Notes under the pieces: model-generated
The model's database searches: none
Told to the model about the DNA's origin: nothing
What the model saw: the letters and a program-made list of their open reading frames with translations, nothing else
Position numbers and translations under genes: made by a program
Origin: Bacteroidales bacterium UBA3623
Lineage (GTDB): Bacteria; Bacteroidota; Bacteroidia; Bacteroidales; UBA932
Length of the DNA: 7,218 nucleotides
Direction: 5' to 3'
Assembly (NCBI GenBank): GCA_002373715.1
Contig: DFLI01000051.1
Span: forward strand, 1-7,218
Shown: positions 7,124 to 7,218 of the stretch, piece after piece
How positions within the stretch are numbered: position 1 is the first letter of the stretch
Layout of the letters: each line of letters opens with the position of its first letter

Positions 7124-7151
7124 TATTTTCCTTGGGCACCTGCAAATTATT

Positions 7152-7182
7152 TTTGGAATACCGAAAAAAATCCCTACATTTG
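7152..7182 (+). promoter_or_regulatory. Bacteroidetes-type promoter for the downstream tRNA gene
   Basis: TTTG at 7152-7155 and TACATTTG at 7175-7182 match the phylum's -33 TTTG and -7 TAnnTTTG elements perfectly, with 19 bp between them, inside the normal 19-21 bp range. The region is A/T-rich, unlike the coding DNA around it. Transcription would start a few bases after the -7 box, around 7188-7190, leaving a very short leader before the tRNA. This is the strongest promoter match in the window. No clear terminator hairpin for the preceding operon is visible between 7124 and 7151. Confidence 0.85.
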
Positions 7183-7195
7183 CAGTCCCTAATAT

Positions 7196-7218
7196 GGTGG
7201 ATGTAGTTCAGCTGGTAG
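7196..7218 (+). tRNA. tRNA gene, 5' part only (possibly tRNA-His; isotype not determinable)
   Basis: The last bases read as the 5' end of a tRNA. The seven acceptor bases GTGGATG (7197-7203) are followed by TA at positions 8-9, then GTTC for the 5' D-stem (7206-7209) and the D-loop AGCTGGTAG, which contains the invariant GG. The window ends inside the D-loop/stem, so anticodon and 3' half are missing. A G at 7196 directly before the acceptor stem could be the G-1 that is encoded in tRNA-His genes, which would make tRNA-His a reasonable guess. It may equally be flanking sequence, and a glycine tRNA with a related acceptor is an alternative. A strong promoter lies just upstream. Confidence 0.8.

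Noticed and set aside
7124..7151. Possible terminator after the NigD-like gene
   Set aside because: No stem-loop with a T-run can be seen; the T-rich bases are better explained as the promoter region of the tRNA.
1..7218. Mobile element, CRISPR array or inverted repeats
   Set aside because: No transposase, integrase, repeat array or invertible-promoter-type repeat was found; gene packing and base composition are even across the window.

Overview
The window reads as a stretch of Bacteroidales (phylum Bacteroidota) chromosome, from a lineage that is GC-rich for that order. Four things point there: a perfect Bacteroidetes-type promoter (TTTG, 19 bp, TAnnTTTG) before the terminal tRNA; starts with no Shine-Dalgarno and often with A/T-rich leaders; a LysM plus periplasmic-binding-fold protein and a NigD-like lipoprotein, both typical of the phylum; and Bacteroidetes-type omega and RecN proteins. 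A genus cannot be named from the sequence alone; an uncultured gut Bacteroidales is my guess.

All eight protein genes are on the plus strand and tightly packed. The first block (1-4013) holds the C-terminal part of a GT4-like glycosyltransferase, a secreted LysM/PBP1-like protein, thioredoxin reductase (trxB) and the BamD outer-membrane assembly lipoprotein. Gaps are only 12, 11 and 8 bp, so this looks like one operon. It is mostly cell-envelope in theme, plus redox homeostasis.

A 65-bp A/T-rich gap with a probable promoter separates this from a second block (4079-7123): RNA polymerase omega (rpoZ), the DNA-repair ATPase RecN, a Fur/PerR-family regulator and a NigD-like lipoprotein. Gaps here are 3 bp, 4 bp and a 4-bp ATGA overlap, so co-transcription is likely. 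The block joins transcription, DNA-damage repair and possibly metal or peroxide sensing. After a 72-bp gap carrying a strong promoter, the window ends 22-23 bases into a tRNA gene, possibly tRNA-His.

Most of this is ordinary housekeeping DNA. No mobile element, CRISPR array, inverted repeat system or novel multi-gene defence system was seen. The most interesting items are the Fur-family protein, which keeps all five PerR regulatory metal-ligand positions but has lost all four structural zinc cysteines; the LysM/PBP1-like protein of unknown function beside bamD; and the compact rpoZ-recN-fur-nigD arrangement, which lacks the coaBC and DUF4835 genes often found between rpoZ and recN in relatives. 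No gene-free stretch exceeds 300 bases.
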